From: Verrucomicrobiales bacterium | GTDB lineage: Bacteria; Verrucomicrobiota; Verrucomicrobiia; Verrucomicrobiales; DEV007 | Reading direction: 5' to 3' | NCBI GenBank assembly: GCA_029213005.1 | Contig: JARGPI010000002.1 | Span: 123-64,122 of the forward strand | Length of the DNA stretch: 64,000 bases | In this document: in pieces, positions 9,100-18,500 of the stretch | Numbering within the stretch: the first letter of the stretch is position 1 | Layout of the letters: each line of letters starts with the position of its first letter | Made by a program: the position numbers and the translations under genes | Notes under the pieces: model-generated | Databases searched by the model: none | Told to the model about the DNA's origin: nothing | The model's input: only the letters and a program-made list of their open reading frames with translations

Positions 9100-9897
9100 A
9101 TGGCGACCCGAACCTGGCAGCGTCCTTCGAAAGGATGGTGGGATCGACCTGCCGGACGGTGGGCTATTGGCATTACAATCGTGGTATATCTGGTGATCGC
9201 TCTGCAGGCGATAGATATCAATTTTGCCCGGATTGCCCGTGGCTGGGCCCGGCTTTTCGAAGTCGGTGTCGGAACACAGACCGAGGTCGTCGGGCAAAAG
9301 ATTGGGGAGATTCTTCGGGGACTGGGGGAAAGTCTTGCCATGGCGGTGATCGCGACTCCTCTGGGTATTTTGCTGGCGATACCGATCGGCTTCGGCGCGG
9401 CTCACAATGTATCGACAAAGTGGGTTTACTATATCTGTCGGTCAATCACGGTTCTGTCCCGGGGCTTCCACGAAATTGTGATTGCTATATTGCTGGTGAA
9501 GATGGTGGGGTTTGGACCATTGGCGGGAGTTCTGACTCTCGCAATTGCCACAGTCGGTTTTTATGGAAAGCTTTTTGCGGAGGCAATCGAAGAAAGCGAT
9601 GGGTCTGTCCGCGAGGCAGTGCAGGCCTCCGGTGCGGGTTGGCTTCAGCAAATGGTATTTGGAATCATTCCCCAGGTGAAACCCCGTATGATTGGTTTGG
9701 GTCTATACCGGCTTGATATCAACGTCCGGGAATCGACGGTAATCGGAGTGGTCGGTGCGGGGGGAATCGGTGCAACGCTTGAAACGACTTTTGATCGATA
9801 CGAATATGTCGCGTCTGCAGTAATCCTGGCATTGATCATCGGACTGGTCTTTGCGCTCGAAGCCGGCGCGGGTTGGATTCGGAGGAGGTATCTCTAG
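9100..9897 (+). CDS. phnE: phosphonate-type ABC transporter permease, first copy
   Basis: Inner-membrane channel subunit. The 265-residue protein has about six hydrophobic segments and the PhnE-type EAA loop, seen as REAVQASGAGWLQQMVFGIIPQ followed by LDINVRESTVIGVVGAGGIG. That last block is diagnostic of PhnE/PtxC permeases. It starts 3 bp after phnC and abuts the second permease. An overlapping reading frame (9057-9716) is shorter, lacks family motifs and is treated as spurious. Confidence 0.95.
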   Translation: MATRTWQRPSKGWWDRPAGRWAIGITIVVYLVIALQAIDINFARIARGWARLFEVGVGTQTEVVGQKIGEILRGLGESLAMAVIATPLGILLAIPIGFGAAHNVSTKWVYYICRSITVLSRGFHEIVIAILLVKMVGFGPLAGVLTLAIATVGFYGKLFAEAIEESDGSVREAVQASGAGWLQQMVFGIIPQVKPRMIGLGLYRLDINVRESTVIGVVGAGGIGATLETTFDRYEYVASAVILALIIGLVFALEAGAGWIRRRYL

Positions 9898-10695
9898 ATG
9901 ATGAAAACCTGGCAAAAACGAAATCGCGGGGAAGCGATTCGATCGTGGATCGGATGGATGATATTTATTATCGCCCTGAGTGCAGCCTGGGCTCCGATCG
10001 CCAGAGAAACCCAGTGGGAATTTCTCCCTACTGCGCCGCGGGAGGGGATTGATTTGTTATCACGAATGTTTCCGCCGAAGTGGAGTATTTTCCCTACTTT
10101 GCTGAAGCCGTTGATGGATACGATCCATATCGCTACACTGGGAACTGGTCTCGCCGTCGTCCTCGCCTTTCCGTTATGTTGGTTGGCTGCGGGAAATACC
10201 ACTCCCCACAAGTCACTTCGTTACCTGGCTTTGTTTATTATCGCGAGCAGTCGATCCATCAGTTCCTTTATCTGGGCCTTTGTGTTTGTGATGATAGTAG
10301 GGCCGGGTATGCTGGCGGGGATTCTTGCGATTGCGGTGAGGTCAGTCGGCTTTATGGCAAAACTTAGTTATGAAGCGATTGAGGAAATCGCGCCGGAACC
10401 GGTCGAGGCTCTGGAGGCGATGGGGGCAAGTCGGGCTCAGGTCCGGGCTTTCTCAATTCTACCTCAGGTCGTGCCGGCGATGCTTGGGATTTGTGTCTTT
10501 CGCTGGGACATCAATGTCCGGGAATCGGCGGTGATCGGCTACGTGGGTGGGGGAGGGCTCGGGCTGCTTCTCAATTCCGCAATCAATGCACTTTACTGGA
10601 GAGAGGCCTGCCTGATTTTGCTATTGGTCTTTGCTCTCGTTTTGATTAGCGAAGCCGTTTCCGCAAAGCTGCGGGCGAGGATAGCGGAATGGTAG
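9898..10695 (+). CDS. phnE: phosphonate-type ABC transporter permease, second copy
   Basis: Paralogue of the preceding permease (265 residues). The shared core reads VEALEAMGASRAQVRAFSILPQ and then DINVRESAVIGYVGGGGLG. The start ATG directly follows the stop of the first copy, and ggaggaggt at 9881-9889 provides a near-ideal ribosome binding site; an ATG one codon later is equally possible. Two different PhnE subunits imply a heterodimeric channel, as known in several phosphonate and phosphite transporters. It is the last gene of the transport operon and is convergent with the TolC-type gene, 11 bp away. Confidence 0.95.
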   Translation: MMKTWQKRNRGEAIRSWIGWMIFIIALSAAWAPIARETQWEFLPTAPREGIDLLSRMFPPKWSIFPTLLKPLMDTIHIATLGTGLAVVLAFPLCWLAAGNTTPHKSLRYLALFIIASSRSISSFIWAFVFVMIVGPGMLAGILAIAVRSVGFMAKLSYEAIEEIAPEPVEALEAMGASRAQVRAFSILPQVVPAMLGICVFRWDINVRESAVIGYVGGGGLGLLLNSAINALYWREACLILLLVFALVLISEAVSAKLRARIAEW

Positions 10696-10706
10696 TTGCT
10701 AAATCT

Positions 10707-12218
10707 CTACTTTCGCCTCGAAAACCTTCGTCTCGTTTGGGTAGGAATCGCATTTGCGATTTTGCTACAGCTAACCCAGGGTGCATTCGGGTCGTCATTT
10801 TTCAGGGAACAGGTCTTGCATGAACCGGATTTGAAAATTCCCGTTCTGGAAACCGGTTCGCCGGTTGACTGACAATCGGTGACCTGTTCGAGCGTGTGAT
10901 CATACCATTCGTCTTTTTCTTTACATCCAGTTCCAACGATTTTGAGAATTTCCCGGCCGGTCAGGGTAGTGACAAGTTTGCCCTGGACTCCCCAAATTCG
11001 GTAGATGTTGACGAATTCGTTGTATTGGGAATCGATTAGCTTCAATCGCGCTTGAAACAGTTCGTTTTCCACGCTGAGGAGATTCATCAATTCGCGGTTC
11101 CCGAGTTGAAACTGTTTCTCGTAGTCGTTGGCGACCAGTTCCAGTCGATGTACATATTTTTCTACAGAAAGGCGACATTCGTTGGCGCGTCGGTACTCAG
11201 CTAAAAAATCCCGGGCCTTCTGGCTGCGATTTTCATCTGCTGCAATGACAAGGTTGCGGGCTTTTTCGGCCTGCCATTTTTCTCTTCCGGCGAATGCTTT
11301 TCGCATCCCTCCACGGTACAAATCCCATTGCACCCCGACCAATGCATGGACTTCACGATCTCTCCCTTTAACCCCGAGGGTATCGTATCCCTCCGTTGCC
11401 CCGGCATCGAGATAGACATTCGGTTTCCGGTTGGCCTTTTCCGCCTGCATTTCTGACAGTGCCGAATCGTAGGTGGCACAGGCCGCGAGATAGTGCCAGT
11501 TGCCTGCGAGATCGATGGTCCCGGGTGTGCGATTTAATTGCGGGGCAGCAGGTCTTACCAAGCGACAGGGATTACCCCCGGTGAGTCTCCGGAACCGGGA
11601 GGCCGCGGTGTCTCTCGATAGTAAGATCTCGGTCCGGGCGCTCTCCGCCATGCTTAGTCTTCCGTCAATAAGCAGAGTGTCGGAGCGGCTTCCGCCCAGC
11701 TCCTCGTGGCGTGACAATTTCCGGAGAAAATTCCGATGATAGTCAATATTATCACATGCTTCCTTTAGCTGCTCGTCGAGGCGCAATAACTCGAGGTAGA
11801 CTTCAACCAAATCGACGACCCGGTCTTCGATTACCCCCATCTGTAACAGTCTTTGCGCGTAGTAGGCTTCTTTTGCCGCCGTTGAACGGAGACTGTTGAC
11901 GCCGCCGTCGTACAGAAGCTGACGGATTGAGAGGCCGATATTTCTCGAGTAAAGATCGCCGGACCCGTTTGTGATGACGGCATCGGTGCTTCGGTCACGG
12001 GTCGCATAGCCGGAGTCACTCGAGATACCAATCCTCGGCCGGAGCTCGGCTTTCGCGATTTTGTATTCCTCGAAAGTTGAGCGACTGTCCGAATCAACAG
12101 CCATAAGGCCGGGTTCGAATCTAAGCATCGCGATAATCGCATCTTCCAGGGTCTCACTTTTTGCGGGGGGGATGAGACAGAGAAAACCGACGGTTGTTAT
12201 TGATAACCAAAGGTTCAT
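10707..12218 (-). CDS. TolC-family outer membrane efflux protein
   Basis: A 503-residue exported protein with a Sec signal (residues 1-21, ending near AKS-E) and the two-fold TolC pattern: a first half with LRPRIGISSDSGYATRD and IRQLLYDGGVNSLR (45-125), and a second half with RKPNVYLDAGATEGYDT and GVQWDLYRGGMRKAFAGREKWQAEKA (about 285-345), plus long coiled-coil helices between. It would form a trimeric outer-membrane exit duct for efflux or type I secretion. No inner-membrane pump or adaptor is adjacent, so the partner must be elsewhere. The last 70 residues are Cys-rich and Arg-rich, unlike TolC. The divergent promoter region holds two perfect palindromes. Confidence 0.9.
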   Translation of the reverse strand: MNLWLSITTVGFLCLIPPAKSETLEDAIIAMLRFEPGLMAVDSDSRSTFEEYKIAKAELRPRIGISSDSGYATRDRSTDAVITNGSGDLYSRNIGLSIRQLLYDGGVNSLRSTAAKEAYYAQRLLQMGVIEDRVVDLVEVYLELLRLDEQLKEACDNIDYHRNFLRKLSRHEELGGSRSDTLLIDGRLSMAESARTEILLSRDTAASRFRRLTGGNPCRLVRPAAPQLNRTPGTIDLAGNWHYLAACATYDSALSEMQAEKANRKPNVYLDAGATEGYDTLGVKGRDREVHALVGVQWDLYRGGMRKAFAGREKWQAEKARNLVIAADENRSQKARDFLAEYRRANECRLSVEKYVHRLELVANDYEKQFQLGNRELMNLLSVENELFQARLKLIDSQYNEFVNIYRIWGVQGKLVTTLTGREILKIVGTGCKEKDEWYDHTLEQVTDCQSTGEPVSRTGIFKSGSCKTCSLKNDDPNAPWVSCSKIANAIPTQTRRRFSRRK

Positions 12219-12229
12219 GGGTGTTTTCG

Positions 12230-12247
12230 CTATTTTAGCTAAAATAG
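12230..12247. promoter_or_regulatory. 18-bp perfect palindrome upstream of the TolC-type gene
   Basis: The sequence ctattttagctaaaatag is self-complementary over all 18 bases and begins 12 bp upstream of the TolC start codon. The position over the likely leader or promoter of an efflux gene fits an operator for a dimeric repressor. No regulator gene is adjacent. Confidence 0.6.
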
Positions 12248-12268
12248 ATAGAATGGCAAGAATTGTTA

Positions 12269-12290
12269 CTATTTAATTCGAATTAAATAG
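12269..12290. promoter_or_regulatory. 22-bp perfect palindrome between the TolC-type and halogenase-like genes
   Basis: The palindrome spans 12269-12290 and is centred on aattcgaatt, with arms beginning ctattta. All 22 bases pair. Its centre is 41 bp (about four helical turns) from the centre of the 12230-12247 palindrome, and both begin with ctattt and end with aaatag, so one regulator could bind both. Confidence 0.6.
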
Positions 12291-12456
12291 AGTTGTCATA
12301 ACTGCAGGCAGATCAGATGGCGCAAAATTACATTGAGATGCCACGTGATTCTTATTTCCGGATTTTCCGGAGGGCGCTTGTGCATTTCATTCTTTCCAGT
12401 AAATTAACATTGAGTATCAACGGAGTATCTCTGCGGGGGTTGACTCGATTACGCAT

Positions 12457-14124
12457 ATGAATTCAAAGGACAATCAATATGATGTGGTGATCCTGGGTGG
12501 GGGATTGGCCGGAATGACTTGCGCTCTGCAGTGTCGAAAAGAATCTCCTCAAGCGAAGATCGCCGTTTTGGAAAAAGGTACCCATCCGGTGACCGAAGCG
12601 ACGCATAAAATTGGGGAATCCAGTGTCGAGGTTGGTGCTCACTATTATTACAAGGTTCTGGATTTGGAGGATCATCTGGAAAACGATCAGATTCCGAAAA
12701 TGGGCCTGCGGCTTTTCTTTGACCGGGGTGATAATTCTAAAATAGAGGACCGTCTCGAAGTCGGGGGCACTGATTTCCCGCCGTTCCCAAGCTATCAGTT
12801 TGATCGCGGGCGCTTTGAGAATTATCTGGGCGAAAGATGCCTTGCCGCGAATATCGATTTTATCCATTCGGCAAAAGTGAAGGATGTCGAGATCGGAAAA
12901 GGGCGAAAACCACATCACATCTCCTGTCGGATCGATGGCGAAGAGCGTGAGTTCATCAGTCGTTGGATCGTCGATGCGACCGGGAGAGCCAGTTTCCTGA
13001 AAAGGAAGTTCAAACTGAATCAGGAGTGTAGTCACAATGCCAATTCGGCATGGATCCGGATTAACAAGCGGGTCAAAGTCGATGAGTGGAGCGACAGCGC
13101 GGAGTGGGGGAAAGCACACGGGGAAATGAATCCGCGTTGGCAGAGCACCAATCACCTTCTCGGAGAGGGATACTGGATATGGATTATCCCTCTCGCTTCC
13201 GGTTCCACCAGTATCGGTTTAGTAGCGGAAGATTCCTTTCATCCTATCGATGGTTACAATACCAAGGAGAAGTTACTCGACTGGATCGACAAACATCAGC
13301 CAGTTTTGGGCCGGGATTTGCGAGAACATGAAGATCTGATCCAGGACTTCAGTGCGTTGAAACGCTACTCTCACGAATCGCAGCAGCTTTACTCAAAAGA
13401 CCGCTGGGCAATCGTGGGTGATGCGGGCTTCTTCATCGATCCGTTTTATTCACCTGGGAATGACTTTATCGCCCTGGCCAATACTTTTGCCTGTGATCTG
13501 ATTAAGAGAGATCTCAAAGGACATGGGATCATGAACTTTTACCGGTTCTTTATGTATAACAAACTCTTCTCAGTGTTCTTTAACAACACGGGGAAAGTCT
13601 TCAAAGAGAACTATCAACTCTTCGGGAATCATCAGGTCATGCCGATCAAGATTGTCTGGGACTGGATGATCTACTGGTCAGTTACGGGACAGATTTTTAT
13701 CCACGATCGGTTGTGCGATAAAAATATGTTTATGCGGCATGCCGGTGATTTGAAACGACTCAATACTTTGAACCACGATATGCAGGCTCATTTCCGTCGC
13801 TGGCATAAAGAGAAAGGGCATTGGGAGACAGAGGGCGTCATCAATACCTCAGCGCTTTGCCTCGTGATGGGGACCAATCGCGAGCTGCTCGATGACCTTA
13901 CGGATAAGGAATTCGATGAGCGTTTTGAGATGAACGTCAAAAAGATGGAAACGCTTTTCTGGGAAATTGTTGATCATTCCGGAATGGAAATCGAAACAAC
14001 GATCAAGCGGGTCGAGCATCCCGATGCGGTGAAAGGTGGTTTTGATGCGGTCTTCAAGGTGGCTTCGAGCCGTCCCGAAATGCCCTCCAAGGAGACGGAT
14101 TTTACCGGTCCGGTGCCCGTGTAG
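12457..14124 (+). CDS. FAD-dependent halogenase-like oxidoreductase
   Basis: A 555-residue cytoplasmic flavoprotein. The Rossmann motif GGGLAGMTCAL is at 14-24, and the second FAD motif WAIVGDAGFFIDPFYSPG is near residue 320-340. The segment WIWIIP (around residue 243) matches WxWxIP, the signature that separates flavin-dependent halogenases from related monooxygenases. So chlorination or bromination of an activated substrate is plausible, but many family members are uncharacterised or act as plain oxidoreductases. It is divergent from the TolC-type gene and 82 bp ahead of the aldehyde dehydrogenase on the same strand. No carrier protein or synthase lies near to identify a substrate. The start is the ATG at 12457. 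Confidence 0.85.
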   Translation: MNSKDNQYDVVILGGGLAGMTCALQCRKESPQAKIAVLEKGTHPVTEATHKIGESSVEVGAHYYYKVLDLEDHLENDQIPKMGLRLFFDRGDNSKIEDRLEVGGTDFPPFPSYQFDRGRFENYLGERCLAANIDFIHSAKVKDVEIGKGRKPHHISCRIDGEEREFISRWIVDATGRASFLKRKFKLNQECSHNANSAWIRINKRVKVDEWSDSAEWGKAHGEMNPRWQSTNHLLGEGYWIWIIPLASGSTSIGLVAEDSFHPIDGYNTKEKLLDWIDKHQPVLGRDLREHEDLIQDFSALKRYSHESQQLYSKDRWAIVGDAGFFIDPFYSPGNDFIALANTFACDLIKRDLKGHGIMNFYRFFMYNKLFSVFFNNTGKVFKENYQLFGNHQVMPIKIVWDWMIYWSVTGQIFIHDRLCDKNMFMRHAGDLKRLNTLNHDMQAHFRRWHKEKGHWETEGVINTSALCLVMGTNRELLDDLTDKEFDERFEMNVKKMETLFWEIVDHSGMEIETTIKRVEHPDAVKGGFDAVFKVASSRPEMPSKETDFTGPVPV

Positions 14125-14174
14125 CCTATAATTTCCGTATTTGTAAGATCTGTTAATTATTCCTTTGACTTAAT

Positions 14175-14201
14175 CGGGTAAAAGAGTCGAATCTCTACCC
14201 G
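14175..14201 (+). promoter_or_regulatory. hairpin next to the aldehyde dehydrogenase ribosome binding site
   Basis: The arms cgggt (14175-14179) and acccg (14197-14201), plus inner arms agag and ctct, form a bulged 9-bp stem. It ends 5 nt before the ATG at 14207, directly against the aagg Shine-Dalgarno sequence, so it could limit ribosome access. Prediction by eye only. Confidence 0.35.
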
Positions 14202-14206
14202 TAAGG

Positions 14207-15565
14207 ATGGAAATCGAGTTAATTAGATCGCTACAGGCTGATTTCTTCAGAGGAGGCAAAACCCGCGATTTGACCTTCCGGCTCGATTGTCTACTTCGGC
14301 TCGGAAAATACCTCGAAGAACACGAGGATGAATTGCTCGATGGGCTTCATGCTGATCTCGGTAAGCCGAAGATCGAGGCTTACCTCTCGGAAATATACTT
14401 CCCGAAGAGTGAGATTCGCCTGTTTCGGAAAAAGTTGAAAAGCTGGGCGAAGCCGGTCAGGGCCGGGTTTCCCTTCTATCATTTTCCGATCAAGAATCGA
14501 ATCCACCGTGAGCCGTATGGCTGTTCGCTGATCATTGCGCCGTGGAACTATCCTTTTCAGTTATCCCTGTCTCCATTGATCGCTTCGGTTGCAGCGGGAA
14601 ACTGCGTCACGCTGAAGCCGTCCGAGTTAGCTCCCGCAACCTCCGCGAATCTCGCCCGGCTGGTAGAGAAAGTGTTTGAGCCTGAACATGTGACGGTTGT
14701 GCAGGGAGATGCTGAGACCGCCGGTGAACTACTGAAGCAACCCTTCGATACCGTGTTCTTCACCGGTTCAAAGAAGGTGGGCAAAATTGTCGCCCGGTCC
14801 GCTGCGGAACACCTCGCCCCGACCATTCTTGAGTTAAGCGGTAAATGTCCGGTGATTGTTGATAAAGATATCGACTTAAAAACGGCGGCGAATCGGATTG
14901 CTGCAGCAAAGTTTTTGAATGCGGGGCAAATTTGTTTTGCTCCAGATTTTCTGGTGGCTCATCATAAAGTTAAAGATGAGTTGGTGGCCTTGATCAGGCA
15001 GGAAGTTGAGAAGCTTTATCAAGATAGTAAGGATCTTGCGAGAGTGATTAATCGCCACCACTATGATAGGCTTCTAAGTATCATTAATTCCAGCGGGGAA
15101 AGTATCTGTATTGGGCAAGACGACCAGGAACAATTGCATTTAGCTCCACGGCTATTAACTGATATAAGCTGGACCTCGCCCGCAATGGAGGATGAGGTAT
15201 TCGGGCCGGTATTGCCTATTCTTTCCTATAGCGATGAATCGGACCTGATAGAGCAACTCCAGAAATTTTCTTCACCCCTGGCTCTATATATCTTTACTGA
15301 TCGAAAGGCGTTTTCCGATCGTTTGATTTCCGCGGTACCATCGGGCTCCGTCTGTATTAATGATCTACTGAAACAATCGACCAATCTCGATCTCCCATTC
15401 GGCGGGGTGGGGGGGAGTGGAATGGGTCGATACCGGGGGCGCTTCGGGTTTGAGGCGTTTACCTATCAGCGTCCGGTGACGAAGCGCTGGTTGATTAGTG
15501 ATCCCTTTGCGATTCAACCACCCTACGCGGGTAAGTTCGAAAAGAGTCGGAAATTTTTGAAGTAG
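14207..15565 (+). CDS. aldehyde dehydrogenase, class 3 (fatty/aromatic aldehyde) type
   Basis: NAD(P)-dependent oxidation of an aldehyde to the acid. The 452-residue length and lack of an N-terminal extension fit class 3 enzymes such as AlkH and mammalian ALDH3. Visible features are IIAPWNYPFQLSLSPLIASV (residues about 110-129), FFTGSKKVGK (185), the catalytic Glu in LELSGKCPV (about 208) and the catalytic Cys in AGQICFAPDF (about 242). ALDH3 members normally have a Pro next to the Cys region, as here. The C-terminal conserved block DLPFGGVGGSGMGRY is intact. It may act with the halogenase-like gene upstream. The ATG at 14207 has aagg close in front. Confidence 0.9.
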   Translation: MEIELIRSLQADFFRGGKTRDLTFRLDCLLRLGKYLEEHEDELLDGLHADLGKPKIEAYLSEIYFPKSEIRLFRKKLKSWAKPVRAGFPFYHFPIKNRIHREPYGCSLIIAPWNYPFQLSLSPLIASVAAGNCVTLKPSELAPATSANLARLVEKVFEPEHVTVVQGDAETAGELLKQPFDTVFFTGSKKVGKIVARSAAEHLAPTILELSGKCPVIVDKDIDLKTAANRIAAAKFLNAGQICFAPDFLVAHHKVKDELVALIRQEVEKLYQDSKDLARVINRHHYDRLLSIINSSGESICIGQDDQEQLHLAPRLLTDISWTSPAMEDEVFGPVLPILSYSDESDLIEQLQKFSSPLALYIFTDRKAFSDRLISAVPSGSVCINDLLKQSTNLDLPFGGVGGSGMGRYRGRFGFEAFTYQRPVTKRWLISDPFAIQPPYAGKFEKSRKFLK

Positions 15566-15579
15566 CTTTTCCAGCTACG
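15563..15579. terminator. possible short bidirectional terminator
   Basis: A perfect 6-bp stem, gtagct/agctac with a 5-nt loop, lies exactly at the junction of two convergent genes and overlaps the ALDH stop codon. The stem is short and has no clear T-run, so the call is weak. Confidence 0.25.
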
Positions 15580-18500
15580 ATTCCGGGGTTTGTTTGAATT
15601 GGAACGGCTCGTCGATACTCCGGATATGAATATCCTGCTGCGGGAAGGCGATCGAGATTCCTTCTTCGTTAAACCGGTCATGAATGGTTTCATTCAATTC
15701 GTTTAAGGTGGCGAGGCGTTTGTCCGGGCCGGGAATATAAACACGGATACTGAAGTTCAAGGTACTGTCAGCGAATTCCTCGAAGGTGACGATCGGTTCG
15801 GGATCTTTCAGGATTCCTTCCTGATTCCCAATGATTTCATATAGCACGTCGCGAACCCGGCGGGTATCAGAGCCGTAGGCAACGCCAATAGTCATCACGA
15901 TTCGGCTTAGCGGATTAGTCAGGGTCCAGTTAAGCAGACTACCGGTAACGATTTCTTTATTAGGCACCACAAACTCCTGGCGGTCCCAGTTGGTTATCGT
16001 CGTTGCCCGGATTTGGATCCGTGAAACCACCCCGGTAGTCCCGGATACGGTCACGACGTCGCCGATCCGTATGGGGCGCTCAAATAGAAGAATAATTCCG
16101 CAGACGAAATTCGCGACAATTTCCTGCATCCCGAATCCCAACCCGACACTAAGGGCCGCTGCAATCCAGCTGAATTTCGACCAGTCCAGGCCCAGGGCGT
16201 TGAAGACAAAAAGGAATCCGAAAAGGATGATGAGGTATTGAGCGATTGTAGTCGCGGCGTAGCGGGAGCCGGCATCAAAAGAGAGGAAACGCTGGAGAAA
16301 CAGTTCCAGAATTCCGGGTAGATTTCGGGCCGTAATCACGGTTGCCACGATGATCAAGATGGCTGGAATCAATCCGTTGAGGGTAACGGTTCCGATGACC
16401 TTGATATTATCGAGAGTCTGTAACGCGGGTATGATATCAACCCAGGATCCCCACCACACTGTGACAACGACAGCGACACCGGAAAGAAACCGGAACATTC
16501 GACGCGTTTGGTCTCCCACTGCGGCGAGATCTATTTCGGGGGTTTCAACTTCTCCGAGGACGCATTCGTCAACGACCATCTCATTATCCTCCGTAGCAGC
16601 GAGGAGTTGTTTTGCCCGTCGGTCGGCAAGGTGCTTTTCGAGAGCTAACTTGCGGACCCGCATTACGGCCCATCGCAGTAGTAGTGAATAAAGAACAATA
16701 CCGGCGAAAACTGTTTCGGTAGTGAATCGTGATTCTTTAGTTAGGACAAATGCTGCCAGCGGATAGCCCATCGCTGCGAGGATTGCGAGAGCAATCGGAA
16801 TACCTACTACAACTGGATACCATATTTTGGTTAACCGTGACATCACGAGACCGGGATGGTTCCGGATGCGTTCAGCGAAGACGCCTTTTACGGGATTGAA
16901 CATCCGGGAGATGAAGAAAGCGGTCCATCCCATCACGACCAGAAAGGTAAGTCGGCCGAGGCTGTCGAAATACCCCAATTCCTCAGTGGAATAGGTGAAG
17001 ACGATAATCATCAAAGCCGGAACAAAAACAATCAGGATCCAGCCGAGGTTGTTCCGAAGGCAGCGGGTTGAGGACTGAGGCCACCGGAAGTGAGCTTCAG
17101 CGAGACCGCCGGGTCGGCAAAGCTGTCTGGCAAAACCCATTGTGGTGATGGGGAAGCTCGCAGCAATCAGAGCGTTTCCCATGCCGGTGAGCCAGTCGGT
17201 GGGATCCGGTCCGAGGAGAATTAAACCACCGAGAGAAGCGAAAAACAGAGGTAGAGGAATCGCCAGCAGTGTGGTGTAAAACAAGGCTCTGAGGGTATAG
17301 GAATAGCGGTCAGTCGAAATCTGCCGGATCGGAGTGGCGGTTTCTTTCAGGACGGGGATCAAACGCCACCTGGCGAAAAAGATCGCTCCGAAAACGAGGG
17401 CGGCAAAGATTGCGAGTATGGGTTGCCGTATCGATCCACCTTTCAAGGCTCCCCAGATTTCGGGAAGCCGAGTCGGTCCGGCGAGCCAGGCGATTGCCTC
17501 GGGGAGCTCTTTTACGCTGCTGATCCCGATCATTTTTGAACCCCGGACCCAGATTCGTTTCTCATCGAGATAGGTTCCGACCTCCTCGATCTTTTCCGCA
17601 AATTGATGTTCTGCCATTTCGAGATCGCCGAGATCACGGATGAGACGCTGGTACTCTGATTTGATCTGCTGTGCGACTTCAGTCTTTTTGGCGGTAAGTT
17701 CCTTGATTTGTTTCTGAACTTCCTCGTCCTCCGGAACATACGGATTATCAGCCAGGGTTTTTCCGGTCCCTTCAGCAGGACCACGGATGCTTTCCTCATT
17801 GCGGAACTGTCCCAATCTGGCTTGACCGAGCTGTTTTCGGAGGGCTCTGAGCCGAACGCGGCTCTTGGTCAGCGACGGAAGATTGCGCGACTGATCAATA
17901 ATCACCTCACCAAACACTCCACTCATTCCGTCGATATCGAGCTGGGTTTTGAGCTGGAGATGATTCCGGGTCAGTTCTTCGATTTTGAACCGGACCTCTC
18001 TCAGATTGGCCGCCACCTCCTGACGTTCGGAAATGATGGTCTCAAATTCCACTGATAGATTTCGGAGTTCCTCGGCGAGCGCTTTTACCGCCGGGTGTTG
18101 ACCCACAGCGTCGTTTTTGGCCTTGGCAGCGGAGGTTGCCACCTGACTCACCTCTTTCTGCAATTGAGCGTTCTGCCACGCGACGAGGGCGTTGAGTATG
18201 GACTCGGTAAAATTGATTTTCCGTTTGATCAGATCCCGCTCTGCTGTCATGCGGGCTTCCCGGACAGAAAAACTGAGTCTTTCCTGTTCCAGCATCGTGG
18301 ATTCAACGTGAGCAGCATGTATTTTCGCCAGGGAGAGGATTTGTCCTGCCGTCAAAGGCGCCCCCGGGCTTTGGGTAGGATTTGCCGATGTCGCCAACTC
18401 GTTTTCGGCCAGTGCCAATTCATTTTCCAGCTCCACTTTCCGGGCGACCACTTTATCCGGTCGGGCTTTCAGATTGGCGATTTCTTTTTCCAGAGTGGTC

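Noticed and set aside
9057..9716. Long plus-strand frame overlapping phnC and phnE
   Set aside because: No family motifs, Gly/Arg/Ser-rich translation, and it overlaps a certain PhnE permease in another frame.
10696..10872. 58-codon plus-strand frame after phnE with one hydrophobic stretch
   Set aside because: Starts with TTG, lacks a ribosome binding site, and lies fully over the 3' end of the TolC-type gene. The odd Cys-rich tail of that gene leaves some doubt.
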